DNA from: Pelecanus crispus
Taxonomy: Eukaryota > Chordata > Aves > Pelecaniformes > Pelecanidae
DNA length: 64,000 bases
Assembly: GCF_030463565.1 (NCBI RefSeq)
Contig: NC_134652.1
Coordinates: 16,531,397-16,595,396 of the forward strand
Direction: 5' to 3'
Shown here piece after piece: positions 10,659 to 23,700 of the stretch. The translations under genes were made by a program, and so were the position numbers. The number at the start of each line of letters is the position of its first letter. Within the stretch, counting starts at the first letter, position 1. Below the pieces are notes generated by a model. The model had not been told where the DNA came from. It saw nothing but the letters and a program-made list of their open reading frames with translations, and did no database searches.

Positions 10659-11850
10659 AACGGGGAAGCACAATGGGATCCCAAGCCTCGGGTGCACGAG
10701 GAGGGGAAAGCCGCATCCACCCCAGGAAATCCTGCCCTGCCTGGCAGTATGGAGCCTGCTCCTTTCTGAAGCCTCCCTGCAGCAGCATCTCAAAGAGTCT
10801 GTTGGGTGGCTGGTGTTGGGGGATCCCACCTGAAGCCAGGGCAGGCTTTCTGGCTATATCTAGCAAGTGCAATTGTGTGTGCCCCAGTGGAGGAGCAAAT
10901 GCCGGGTGCATTTGCAGATGAAAGTGCTGGCTGCACTACAGGACTACAGAACTGCTCCCTGCCCAAAGCACTTTGTTTTCGGTTTGCTTGGCTCCTTTAT
11001 AACTTCACTTGTACTTCCCTGATCCTCTAGGAGTGGTGGTGGAGTGGTGGGCAGGGACACACACAGTCTTTCCCCGCACCGTTCTCCGCTCAGTGGGTTG
11101 GGTGCCGCCTCCAAGCTCTGCCTGTGAGAAACTGGGTATGTTTCTTGCAGTGGGGTCACCGAGTCCTGCTGCTCTGGGCTCAGTCAGATGCTAAATGCCC
11201 GTGTGGCGCAGCCCTGTGGTACTGGGGGTCCCAGCACATGCACTGGCAGCTGCAGCACTCTGTGCGCTGTCTCGCTGCAATTCCTCTGGGATCAGTCCTG
11301 TAGCTGTGACTGATTGCAGCTACTTAGCTGAAGAGAGCAGCCTAATTCCCTTATCTCTCTATCCCAGATGGTACCCGAACTCTCTTCTAAGCTGAGAAGC
11401 TGGCAGCAGCCTGTGTGAGCTTGGGGCCGGCCCTGCCTCCCCCTTTCCTTTGTGGAAGCTTAGATTATGCTGCAGGACGCCCGGGCCCTCTGTTCCCATC
11501 TCCTCTACCTTTGCCCTTTGCACACAAAGGGGCTTTGTCAGGGTTGTCTGGCTCATATTGTGCCTCTGTTTGCAAAGTCAGTGTAACTTGAGAGCGGTTG
11601 TGCAGGAAGATCCAGGTTCCAGCCTCTCTCCGGTGCTCGCTGCCTGGCCCCCTCCTCCGGGAGAGAGACCCGGGCTGTGGCTTTGCCCCGGCACACGGGC
11701 TGTGGTGTGAAGGAGCTGTGTCTCACCTTGCCGGGCTGGCAGAACCTGGCTGGGATGGGATGGGGGAGAGTCACCTGCATTAGCCCTCTTGAGAGTGGGG
11801 TGAAGTGTGGAAGAGTCCTTTTAAAAATAAAGGTTCCTAAAGCAGTGCTG
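10659..11850 (+). other. HPS6: HPS6 3' untranslated region and poly(A) signal
   Basis: No gene-like frame continues after the HPS6 stop. The first good poly(A) signal on this strand is AATAAA at 11826-11831, which would give a 3' untranslated region of about 1.2 kb. The cleavage point is estimated. Confidence 0.6.
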
Positions 11851-14335
11851 GGGTGATGGTGGATGTTTTGATGATGCAGACCCTTAGGAGGAAGGCAGTT
11901 TCATTTTGGTTCTGGTGAAAAGTGGCCAAGCTCAACTCACCATGGTACTGCCCAGTGTGGCTCACCGCTGGTACGTGCCGGGCTTGGAGATCCAGCTGGG
12001 CCTGGACAGCCCAATTCCTCCATGGCACTCGGCCCTTTACCGCTACGAAGCCATGGAGGCAGGACTCTGCACCGGCAGGCAGGCGACCATCCCAGAAGGG
12101 CCATCGCAGGCAGTGTATGGCTCAGCAAAGGCAAGCCCACACGTTGCTGCGAGCTCAGCAAAGGCAAGCCCACACGTTGCTGCGAGCAAGGAGACCTACC
12201 TGGGCTTCACTCCCGTCCTCTCTGCAGCTGCTTGGTGCCACAAGCAACCCCCAAAGGCCATTGGGGCTTCTTGTTGGGGGAGTTGTGGCTGGGCCCAAGG
12301 TAGGGTTGAGGAAGGGAGAATTTTATCTCAAGAGCTGCAACTTGCCCCTTTGTTCCTGGCTGGAAAACCAGCAACAGGGAGCATGAGGCTGGCCCCGGCG
12401 GGAGTCTGCTGCCTTGGGCACGCAGCGGCAGAGCTGCCGTTGGAGGGATCACGGTTTGTCAAACCACTGTAAAGATGTGGCAGGACCTCCCCCAGAGAAG
12501 GGCTCGGCTGCAGAAAGTCCCTGTGGTGGAAAAGAGCCTGGCAAAGGGGAAGAGGAACTGCTGCAACAGTTCTAGAAGCTGGCTGGTGATCGATGAGACC
12601 TTCCTTATGGTGGGCCTCGTGCTGTGGCCCTGGGGCGCTGCAAGTTTCCCTCCCATGCAAGGGAAGTGGATTCTGGCAGCTGCCACTCATGTGAGCGGAG
12701 GGAACATGGCCTGAAAGGAGAGCTGGCAGCAGCCACTCTGGGCATTTTGCAATGAGCCATCCTCACCTCTTCCCCAAGTAGGTGCTGGCCCTGCCTGACG
12801 CTGCTCTTGCCCGCCTCCCAGGGCTGCTCAGGAGGAGGAGGATGGACCCAGGCCCCTCTCAGAGCCACAGCTTCAGGGCCTGGGATGCTGCCCTGGGGCA
12901 GCGCTGAATGGGAAGCTGCTGAGAGCAAGCCCCATGCCTTGGCAAAGGCTGTGCAGTAATTTGGGGGAGGTGGAGATTTTCATTGCCAGGGCTGGTTTTG
13001 GATGCAGGTGGCCACAGTGGTGCAGCAAATAAGGAGGGTCAAGCTCCCTGCCTTCCAGCGCTGCAGACAAGGAAAGACCGTGGCTGGAGGCTGAGCAGAG
13101 AGGGGAGCAGGGAGGGAGCAGCACCCGCAAAGCCAGCGAGCGGAAACTGAAGCCAGCAGCCGTCCTGTGTGGGCTGGTGTCCCCGAGGCACAGCAAGGGA
13201 AGAGGAAGCAGAGGATGCTGTGCGGTGGGGACAGCGTGGGGTTTGGGGATGGAAACCTCCACACACAGCCCATAGACAAGCACAAAACCGTCACAACTCA
13301 GGAGGTTGAGGGTTCAGGGTGGAGGAGAGCAAAGGCAGAGCGAGTGTAGACAAACCTGAGCTAAGTGCTCTCCAAGGGGGGTGCTGGGAAATCCCGCCCC
13401 AAGGACCAGAAAGGGTGGGCATCCCTGGGGGAAGCAGGGGCTGAGCCACCACACAGGACAGATTCAGCTGGGTGATAGGCAAGCACGGCTCTCTTTGTGG
13501 TCAGGACGGGTGCTGGGGGGAGATAGCAGGAGGTAAGGCTGGTGCAGCTTCAGATAACGCCTGAAGGAAAAAAATAGCAATTAGAAGATCTGAAGGCAAA
13601 TGGAAAAAGCAATAAAGCAGATGCACGTAGCGGAGGGCGAGCCGGCCAGCTCAGCCTTGCCACTTACTCCAGAGAGATCTGGACTTTGCAACGAAGGAAA
13701 TGAGTCAAGCTGCTCACATACGTCCTCCATGCCTGACCCAGCTTTTGGGATGGTCCCTGTGCTTGTGCCAAGGAACAGCACAAAGCAACACCTGCACTTG
13801 CCCCACCACTGGTGCAGACCAAGTTGCCCTTGGCTTATCTGTGCATGCAGCTCTCGCTGTGCCCATTCGTGCCGTGCAGCAGTGTGGGACATGCAGGGGT
13901 GGACACTGGAAGTCCCCATGCCACCATACCCAGTAGAGGGAGGGAGGTACAGGCTACAGGCACCCCATAAACTAACTGAAAACCCACAGATGACACATAG
14001 CAGGGTCACCCGTGCTCCTCATGGACGGGAGGCTTTTGGCGTGTCTTTTCCCAGGGAAGGACCTGGCACCCACCCAGCCACAGGTGCAAAGGGCTGCCCG
14101 GTGAGGGGAATGTCACCCATCCCCAGTGATGCTGAGCAGTGGTCCTGCATCGACCCATGGGCTAGGTCAGGACTCCAAGAGCTGGCTGTGGGCAGAGCAT
14201 ACTTGGGGACCCCAGCAAGAGCATTCTAGTCCCAGGCACAGCCCCAGCTTGTGCCAGCAGTGGGAAACCCTCCCTGCCCCTACCCCTGCGCCCTTCCATC
14301 GCAGCCAGACGTGAAGAGCGCAGCCGCATGCCTGC
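11851..14335. other. Convergent intergenic spacer between HPS6 and the prominin gene
   Basis: This spacer separates the two facing 3' ends. It contains open frames of up to about 200 codons on both strands (for example 11906-12472 and 13600-14229), but none shows recognisable protein motifs, splice pairs or family similarity that I can name. The only structure I see is the 33-bp duplication at 12121-12186. Confidence 0.6.
12121..12186. repeat. 33-bp perfect tandem duplication
   Basis: Two identical adjacent 33-bp copies start at 12121 and 12154, each beginning CTCAGCAAAGGCAAGCCC. The sequence is intergenic. It is probably a recent duplication and may vary in copy number. Confidence 0.95.
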
Positions 14336-14339
14336 AGTG

Positions 14340-14718
14340 CACACAAACACACCATTTTATTGTTTGACAGCAAAAATAAAAAAATCACAACCTTGGAAAA
14401 AGTCAGGCTCCCTACAAAAATAGAGTCACATTTTTCGAGCAAGGGGCCTGGGTGAGTGGGCTCCCACTGGCTGGCAGAGCAAAGGCTGCGGTGGCATGGA
14501 CAGTGTGAGCTGCCCTGAGCCCATCGGGGGGGGGGTAAAGTCCTGCCTGGGGCAGTGCAAGGGGCAGCCCCACACACACACACACACACCAGGGCATCTG
14601 GGGAGGGGGGGTTTCAGCCGGGGCAGTCCCAACCTGCTCCCCGGCACCCAGGGAGAAGGCGCAGCAGACGGGTCAGCTGTGTCCATCTCCTCCATGCCCA
14701 TGCTGTGGGCAGCGGGGG
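14340..14718 (-). other. Prominin gene 3' untranslated region and poly(A) signal
   Basis: The minus-strand stop codon is at 14719-14721. A canonical AATAAA on the minus strand occupies 14361-14356, with further A-rich sequence just upstream, so the messenger should end near 14340. A CA/TG dinucleotide run of about ten units at 14571-14589 lies inside this untranslated region. Confidence 0.7.
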
Positions 14719-17700
14719 CTAATGCCTCGTGGATGGCCGGGGAATTTTGTAGAAGTTGAATGTGGGTGGCCTGCAAAACCAAGGTCACTTGTGTCACCCC
14801 CCAGCCACAGAGGGGAGCAAGGGACAGCCCAGGATGCACTGAGAAGGCCAAAAGTCATCACACCCCTGTGGCCCAGCCCCTCAGGAAGAAAAGTGTGGAG
14901 ACCCCCCCTGCCAATACTCTGGCTTGGGTGAGGCTGGGAGCAGCAGCACCCCCAAACTGAGAAGTGTGGGAAGATGATGGGGGGACCCCAGAATAGTCTA
15001 CATTGCACAGGTCCCGCCTTCCCAGTCCTCCTTTGGTACCAGCACCCTCCTTGGCCTGCACTTGCCCTGTTCCCCTCCTCACCCCCCTCCCTCTGTGCCC
15101 TGTCCCCCCTCATGCCACAGGAGCTGCCCCCCACCCCACCCAGGGGCCTGGCACTGCTACTTACATCTCCAAGGCTTCATTCCTGGAGGGGAGAAAAAGA
15201 GGGGACATTGTCAGTGGGGCAAGAAGATGCCTCCTGGGACAGCTCACCAGCCCGACATCTCCCAGTGGGACAGGGTCTCCCCCAGAGCACACAAGGAGGA
15301 TAGGGGGGCTGCAGGGTGCTGTGGTCCCCTCCATCCCAGCTGCCCCATCTGGACACAGAGCACAGGCTCCTACAGCACCCCCAAACGTTGCTGCCTCCAG
15401 AGCGTCACTGCTCCTTCCCGGGCAGGCAGAGCGGGGCCCCATGCTCGCCGGCTCAGTGGCACAGAGCTCCCCCGTGCCACGATTTCAGTTCCCCCAAGTT
15501 TCCCTGGCAGCTGAGCCCATGTCTCCAGCCAGCTCAGCTGCTGGCTGCAGGGGGAAGTGAAACGCGCCAGGGACCCCAGGCACGCTACAGGCAGGGCACA
15601 GCCCGGCTCAGCACCACATCCTGCACACACCATGTACAACCCCAGCACCCATCCTGGGAAAGCGAGGAGGAGTGGGGCAGGCAAGGGGAGGAAGGCTGGC
15701 TGGGGCCACACAGGGAACGGGGGTGCTGCAAACCCCAGCTCCCCAGGTGGCTGCAGCCCTGAGGCAGAGGGGTGGCAGGCGGGGTGCTGGGGCCAAGGCT
15801 ACGTGGGGCCAAGCCGTAGCCCTCAGCAGCTGGAAATCCAGCTGGAAAGTGCTCACTATCCTCGGTGGCTGTGCTGGAGGTGGGGCTGCTGGTCAGAGCG
15901 CCCCAGAGAGACGGGGAAAGGGTCCCAGAGGGCTGGGGGGCAGCCCCGGGGCACCGGTGGCCACGGGTGCGTGAGCGAGCACTGCACCCTCGTGGCAGTG
16001 ACGCCAACCCTGCAGCACGCTGCTTCTGCGCAGCATCCAGCTGTGCTCCTCGTTTGGGGCCCCAGCACAAAAAATGGTGCAAAGCCAGAGCAAGTCCAGT
16101 GGCAGACCCCCGAGCCAGGCTGGGGGCTGCAGCCCGTGCTGTGCAAGCCAGGCTCCTTCCTCCAAGGGTGGTTGCAGGCACCTTCAGCTGCCCAAAGGGG
16201 GGTTGCAGAGCAGACAGAGCCAGGCTCTTCTCCAAAACATCTCCATTCTTGGAGGCTGAAGGTCCCAAGCCAGCTCTCTGGTCCCTCCCCAGCCCACGTT
16301 ACTTTAGGATCAGCCCCACGGGCTGCTGCAGGGGACATGAAGGTGCAGTTTGCAGTGTGCATGGGAGACCCCAGACCCAGGGTGGTCGCAGGGGGCAGGC
16401 GGCTCCTCACCTGTAGACATCAGCAATGTCCATGCGGCGGTAAAACTTGGCAAGTCTGACGGCCAGGATGATGCTGGGCAGCAGGAAGAAGGTACACCAG
16501 CCCAGGCTGAACCAGAAGGCGTTCTGGGTGTAGGGGAGAGCCATCAGAGCCCAGACAGCAAGTGAGAGCACCTCTTCTGCTCCCAGGCACCCCCAAAGAC
16601 CACCCACCCCTTCTTGCAGCCTGGCCTTTGCTCTTAGCCACAGCAATCTGCCGGGGAGATGCTGGTCCCTGCTTGCTCGGAACAGGGATGGGTACCCCTC
16701 ATCCTGTGCATGAGGGGGACAAGGGGACCTCATTGCCACCCCACACACATGTGTCACCCCACACACTGCTGCCCCACTCACCAGAGAGTCCAGGATGTAG
16801 TTGCAGGTGATGACCCCCACATTATCCACAGTCTGAGCTATGGGTTTGCAACGTGCCACGTCTCCCGTCAGCTGGGGACACGGTGGGGGCAGGACATGTC
16901 AGTGTCCCCAAAACCCTGCAGCCTGTCCTCCCCTTCCCTCCACCCGACCAAGGAAGGTTCAACTCACCTTGCTCTTGGCCCAGGAGACGTAGGTCTCAAA
17001 GAAGTCCAACAGCTCCTCCAGGAAGGCCCATGTCTCCTGGTGGGGGCAAGCAGAGAGTGGAGATGCTGCACCCCCAGCCCACTCCATGTCCCATGTCCCC
17101 TCTGTGTCAGGATCAGGGCTGTCAGACCACCTCAACCCAGCAGCAATGGGGCTGCTCGCCCCGCCCCAGCCCTTTGCCTGGGGTGCTATAAGGGGAGGGG
17201 GCACCCAGGGGTGCAGGGGACCCCTGGGGAAGGAGAGAAGGCAGGAAGAGCAGCCAGACATTGCTTGGATCCCTCTGCAGAGGGAGGTCTTGGTGTGGGG
17301 GTCCGGGTCACATCCCCACCAGGTGGCCTGGCAGCAGGGTAAGGCGAGCTCACGTTCTTGATGATGTTTGCGGTCTCCCTCTCCAGGAACTCCTGGGTTT
17401 CACTGGCTTTATCCAGCGCAGCTTTTGCCTGTGCCTGGGGTGAAAGATGCTCTCAGCAGTGTGATGGGGCAAGTGGGGTCCCCACATCTCCCCCACCCTG
17501 CCCGGCAGCAATCCCTGGGGCGCAGCGTCTCTGAGCGGTGGTGTCCCTAGCAGTCACACGCTGGTAGTGCCCAAGTACCTTGGGTGGAGGGAGCCTGTGC
17601 TTGGCAGGGCCCCTGGCATGGGCCCCCTCCCTCTGCCCCATGAGCAGCCCCTACAGTGCATGCTTGGGGATTCCTGCAGCAGCCACCAGCCCCCTAGGCT

Positions 17701-20700
17701 GCAGGTTAGCTCCCACCATCTCCACCATGGGACCTCAAGGGCGCTTTGCAGGGTGCCCCAGACTGGGGTGCGCTCAGGAGGCCCCCTTGTGCCACTTACC
17801 TCAAGCTGGGCAGTCCCGCTCTGCGCCAAGTGGATGTTCTCCTTCAGGCTTTGCTGGGGATGGAGAGAGGAGGGGTCGGAGGCGTGGACCCCACGGCTCG
17901 GCCAAGACCTCACCAGCAGGTTCCAAGCTCTGGAGGAGCCCAAGCCAGCACCCTCAGGACCTTCCCCACCCTGGCATCGCTCACCAGCAGCCCAGAGAAG
18001 CTCATCTGCATCTCCTTGTCCAGCATCCTGAGCTTGCGAGCACCAGCCTCCAGGTCCTTTTGCACATCCGCACCCTGGAGGAGCTGCAGTCAGCAGTGCC
18101 CCCCGGCATGGGGTCCCCGCCCCACCACAGCCATCTGATGGGGGGCCGGGCTGGAGAAAAGAGCTGGGCGAGGGTGAAGGGCCTCGCCTCCCTTCAGCAC
18201 CCAGGAAGGTCTGTGGAGGAGCCCCTGCAGCCAGTGGCTTTGGGGACAGCGTGGCCATGGCCCCGGGGTGCCATGGTCTCTCACCGCTTTGTCTGCCAGG
18301 TGCTCCAGCTCTGCAGCCAGATCCAGGAGGCTTCCCTGGGTCATGTTCTGATCCAGCTGGAAAAGGCAGAGACAAAGCCATGAGACTGGGGCTAACAGGG
18401 GGGACGTATCCCATCCCTGCAGGGCAGAGTAGAGCCAGGGCCTCCCAGGTGGGGGAGTTGCCCCAAGGGGTGACATGGATGGCAGGGGACACCCTGGGAG
18501 CCTGCAGTGGGGACTCCCACAGCAGCAAAGGGGAGGGAGCAATGGACCCCCTCAACATGCATCCAGACCCCCCCATCCCAACACCAGGCTGCCCCCAGCC
18601 CACCTGCTCCAGGGTGAGGGTGAAGTTGGGGGGCTGCCCGGCCTGGCTGGCATTCAGCAGCAAGTCTCTCTGGCTCTGGCTGAGCAGCGAGATGGGGCTC
18701 AGGGTGATGTTCATCTTCTCGAAGGCCGTGGATATCTCTCCTGTGTACTGCCGAGGCAAGGGGAGCCACGATGGGGCACAGTGCCGGCCCCTCGCTGTCC
18801 CCCCCAGCGCCAGCCCTGCACCCCCAGCTCTGCCCTCCTGGACCCTGGCACCCCTGCGCTCACCTGGCTGATGTTCAAGAGTTCATCCAGGGACACGCTC
18901 TGGTCCAGGTGCAGCGTTTGCCACAGGGCAGCATCTCGCTGGCACTGCCTGCAGGAGGGGGGCACGGGGCTGAAAAGGGGCAGGTGAGGGCCACCCCCTC
19001 CCAGGACCGTGTCCTCACCCACGCAGGCAAGTCACACCTCTCTCCTTCCCTGGCATCAGTGTCTGCCTGCAGCCAGGGCAAGTAGGGCAAGCTGCCCCCA
19101 TCCTGGGGAGCATCCAAGGGAGCCAAGCAGCCATACCTTTCCCCAAAGATGTGGTGCTGGAACTGGGACCCACCTGTATATCTCTGAGAAGTTTGCTGTG
19201 CCACCCTCCTGACCCAGCAGCTCCGACAGGTTAAAGCCAGGGATCAGGCCAGGCGTGTCCAGGAGCTGAGAGCAAGGGAAGAGATGGAGAAATTAGATAT
19301 GGTGCAGGGCAGGACACCTGGGAAGAGCATTCCAAACTGGCCAGTGCTGCCTCTTCTCCACCAGCAGCCCTTGGAAAGGCAGCAGTGGCTCCGGGCAGGG
19401 GTGTCTCCCCATGGGGAGCTCACCTGGAAGAGCTGCTGGCTGCGCCAGGACTCACAGACGAGCATGTAGATGTTCCCCCCAAGCACGAAGGTGATCAGCA
19501 CTAGCAGCATCAGCAGCCAGGAGAAGATGAAGCTGAAGCCAACACCTCTGCCAGAACAGAGGTGCCATCAGCACCCAGGGCCCTGTGCCCTGGCATCGAT
19601 GCTAGCATTGCTTCCAGCTCGGAAAGCCTGAAGCCTACACACCCCTTGCCCCCTGGGCAGTGCCAGGAAGCACCACCATCCCCACAAGCACATCTCTGCC
19701 CTGCCTTCAGTCCGTGGAGCCCGGCCAGGCTGTACTGTGGGGCTCAGACCCCGGCATGGCTTCCCCCAGCTTTGCAAGCCACCACCCGCCCGCAGAGCCA
19801 CAGGACCACGCACACGCTGCCAGGCCCCCACTGGCAAGGGGTGAACGGGCTCCGCTCGAACACTTTCCACCAGCACCATGTTTTACCCTTGCGTTTACCA
19901 CCTGCATGGCGAGTTGCCGTGGAGCAGGCCATTAAGCCACAGTATTTTCATGATTTAGGAGCTTGAGCATCCCCAGGCCACCCTGCCCACCCATCCCACG
20001 GCTCCCACACGCGTCCTTGGCAGCCGAGGGAGCCTCACGCCATGAAGAAGTTCCCGCCGGCGTTGGAGAGGCTGCTGCGCTGCGTGGGCAGCACGCTTTC
20101 CTTCAGCCCCAGGGGCCCCAGCAGCAGCCCGACAGCGTTGCAGAGGATGACCAGCAGCACCATGCAGCACAGGACAGTACACACGCTCCACCTGGGGCGA
20201 GAGGAAGGGCAGGAGTCAGACAGCAGGACCTGGCACCCTGAGCAGTGCCCAGCATCCCACCAGCTGCCTTCGTGGGAAAGAAAAAGCCCTTAGGCACCCT
20301 GGCAGGGAAGGGGCACGGGTCGCTGCAAGGCACAGCTCTGGCTACCCTGCACCCACAGCCCCACCACCAAGAAAGCCCCCACCTCCAGCAACTGGAGGAT
20401 CGAGAGCCTGAGCCTCTCCAGACAAGGGAGTCAGGCGATGCAGCAGCCCCTCGCCTACCTGAGCCTATCCGAGACGATGATCGGCTCCCTGTGCTCCTCC
20501 AGCACCGATTCAGCATTGCCCACGAAGGCCCTGACTCTCTCCTCCACATCCAGGAGCGGCAACTTCTCCTGCAAGCTCCTGATCTTCTGGCTGATGAGGC
20601 CCAGCTGGTTCTGCGTCTCTGCAGGGGACGGGGACAGGTTGGCACTTCAAGCTGCTGCCCGGGTCCTGCTTGTCCAGGGCAGGCGAGCCTGGGGCAGGGG

Positions 20701-23700
20701 GGACCCAGAGAGGATGGGAAGGGGGCAGCTGTGGCCAAGGATGGAATGCAAGAGCATGATGGCACTTGGGGACAGCCAGGGCTGCAGGCAGCAGGGTGGC
20801 AGCAGGAGAGGTCTCCAGGCAGGGATGGGGTGAGAAGGGAGGAAGGAGCCCTGGAAGAGGGAGAATTCAGCACAAGGGGCACAAAGCCCTGCTTACTTGT
20901 CACCACGTCCTGGGACTGCTCTTGCACCTTGGCAGGGATCATGTCCAGCGTGGTGTTAACCTGCATCCGGGGGGGGCACAGCATGCAGCTCATGTCCCTG
21001 CCTGCAGCCCAGGGCTGAGCAGCACATTCCCTCCGTCCCCAGATCCCAGTGGCACAGAACAGCCAGGCTCCTCACAGCACCGTCCACCGGACCAGCGCCC
21101 AGGGGTGGTGGGGACAGCAGGCAGGCTCTGGCCAAGGCAGATCTCTGGCCAGCCCTTCCCTCCATGTGACAGCAATTAATTCCCAGCGGGGCTCTTCCCA
21201 AGCCACCCCCTCGCAGCACAGCCCCAGCAGCACCAGGAGCACCCAGCCCTGTGCCTGGGGGCGGGGGGGGGGGTGGGCCCTTACCTTCTCTAAATCAGCA
21301 GTTATGTTGGAGCTAGACACATCACCCAGTGCCTCCAGCTGCTGCTCCACACCGGGGATCTGCGGGGAAGAGCCTGGGGTGAGGGGGCTGCGGGGGACCC
21401 CTTGCCCTGCACCCTGCCCCTCCTCACCATGCTGAAGTTGGCGCTGAAGGCGAGGCCGTCCAGGGACACGCTGCCGCAGGGGTGGCCGCAGCGCTGCAGG
21501 GTCTGGTTGAGGCCATCCTGCAGGATGGCCAGCTGCCGGCTGTAGTTGCTCTGCAGCTCCTCGAGGCGCGAGCGAGTGCTGGCAATGCTGCCGAAGGCGG
21601 CCGCCAGCATCTCCATCCCTGGGGAGACAGTGGGGGCTCGAGGCCTCATCCTGCCAGCGTGGCAGGGGCTTGTCCTCACTCAGCTGAGCCTTGGGGACCC
21701 ATCCAAAACTGCAATGTGGACGCACCCCCCTCAAAGTCTCAGCATTTGCCCCAAGCTGGGGCTGGAGTGGCCAGATGGAACCCCCCCAGGGGGCCTTACC
21801 CAAACCTTCTGGAGCCCCCCACGCATGCACCTGCCCCAGCATGCCCCTAAATCCCCTCCGAGGCCCTGTCGGCCCCCCAGGGATGGGGCCGCTACCTTGC
21901 AAGAGGCTCTGGAGGGATCCCAGAGCCCCATCCATGCTGCTCCTGATGCCCGAGACAATTGTGCTTCCCAGGTTGGGCCCGATGTCTGTGGAGATGGGAG
22001 AGATGGTGTCAATGATGGGACCCTCGGCAGTGGGACCAGGCTGCCCTGAGCAGCCCAGGGCTTGCAGGGAAGCTGCCGAAAATACTGACACCCCTCCCCA
22101 AGGACCCCATTCCACACCCACCCTCCAGGCAAGGTGGGCAGAGGGGACCCCCCACACCCTGCCAACACCTGCATCACCCTCCCAGAGAGGAGCCTGAACG
22201 GGGAAAAGCAGCAGCTGGAGCAGAGCGGGAGCCTGGAGGAGCCCCCAGACCCACTCCCTTTAGATACACCATGAGAACCAGCCCAGTGACCCCCAAGGTC
22301 AGCAACCACCTGCAGCACCCGCAGCCACTCCCCAAGCACCCCCAGGATGCCTCAGGCTGCACACCCTCACCCTGGAGCCTGTCGCTGGCGAGGCCCAGCG
22401 GGACGTTGCTGCTGTTGATGATAAAACTGATTTCCTGCAGGGACAGAGATGGGGTGTCAGTGTGGGTGAGGACACCTCCCTGCCCCCAGCCCCACTGTCA
22501 CCCTTCCCCAGGGGCGCTCTTTGCCCCCCCATCAGGCACCCCAGCCAGGGTGGGAGGACCAGGCATGCCTTGGGGATGGAGGCCAGGTAGATGTAGATGT
22601 TGTCCAGGGTGTTGTTGACGTTGGGGAAGGTGCCGCACACGGCCTGGGAGAAGCGGGTGTTGCTGATGAAGGCACAGACATCCCCAGCCCTGCAAGGGAA
22701 GGGTGGCAGGGTCAGCATGTGGGGACCTCGGTCCCGATGCTCTCCCCCAGGACCCTCTGAATCCACCCACGCTGACCCCAGGCTGCAGGGTCCAGGGCAG
22801 CCACTGAGCCGCCCTTCCAGAGCATCCCAGTGAGTGCCCTGCACGCAGCCAGGGGACCGGAGAGGAGGGACACAGGAAACTGAGGCACAAGGGAGCCCAG
22901 TGCCTGGTGCACCCGCATTTCCCTGCAGCAAAGCTGTCAGGAAGGGTCTGCACTGTGCCAACACGCAGCCCCCCGGGGCCAGCTCCCCACTGCCGACGCT
23001 TCCTTTCCTTTGTCCCGCCATGCTGGGATCTGCTCCTGCAAACAATGGCAGCTTCCTGCCACGGCCGCCAAGCGCCGGCATTTCCACCCACCCTTGGGTC
23101 CCATCCAGAGCCTCCCGGCCAGCGCACTCACAGGAGGAGAGCAGAGACCAGCAGGATGGAGGCCCAGAGCGCCCGGCGCCGGCAGCCCATCCGCCGGCCC
23201 TGCTTCTGGTACATGCGGCCCCCGCAGTTCCCGCAGCAGCGGCAGCAGCAGAAGCAGCATCCCACCAGGGGCACGAGGATGATGAAGAGGAGCCCGATGG
23301 CCGTGCAAACCAGGAAACCCACTTCATAGAGCAGCAGCTGGGAGAGGAAGAACAAGAGGCAGCATAGTGCTGGCATCCCTGAAGGCCCCCCAGCTCTGAG
23401 GGTCCTGTCCAGACCCCCCACGGGGCACATCTCCCCTTGCTGCTGCCCAGGACCTGGGGGTCAGCCTTGGAGTAGCAGCTGCCGGCATCCCCTGGCTCAC
23501 CACAGCCTGGGGCTGCTGGCTCCCTGCCCTGGCTGCCTGCTCACCTCGTGGACTTGCTTCCTGATGACCTCCTCGCTCTGGGACTGACTAAAATCTGCGA
23601 TCAGTTCTGGGAGACAAGGAGCAGAGAGGGCCATGAGTGGGTGCCCTTCCCTGGGGATGCTCTCCCGGAGGGCCCACACCCTGCTCACCCCAGAGAAGGG

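Noticed and set aside
13600-14229. 209-codon plus-strand frame between HPS6 and the prominin gene
   Set aside because: It has no motif or splice context, its composition looks random, and it lies in a convergent spacer next to the prominin 3' end.
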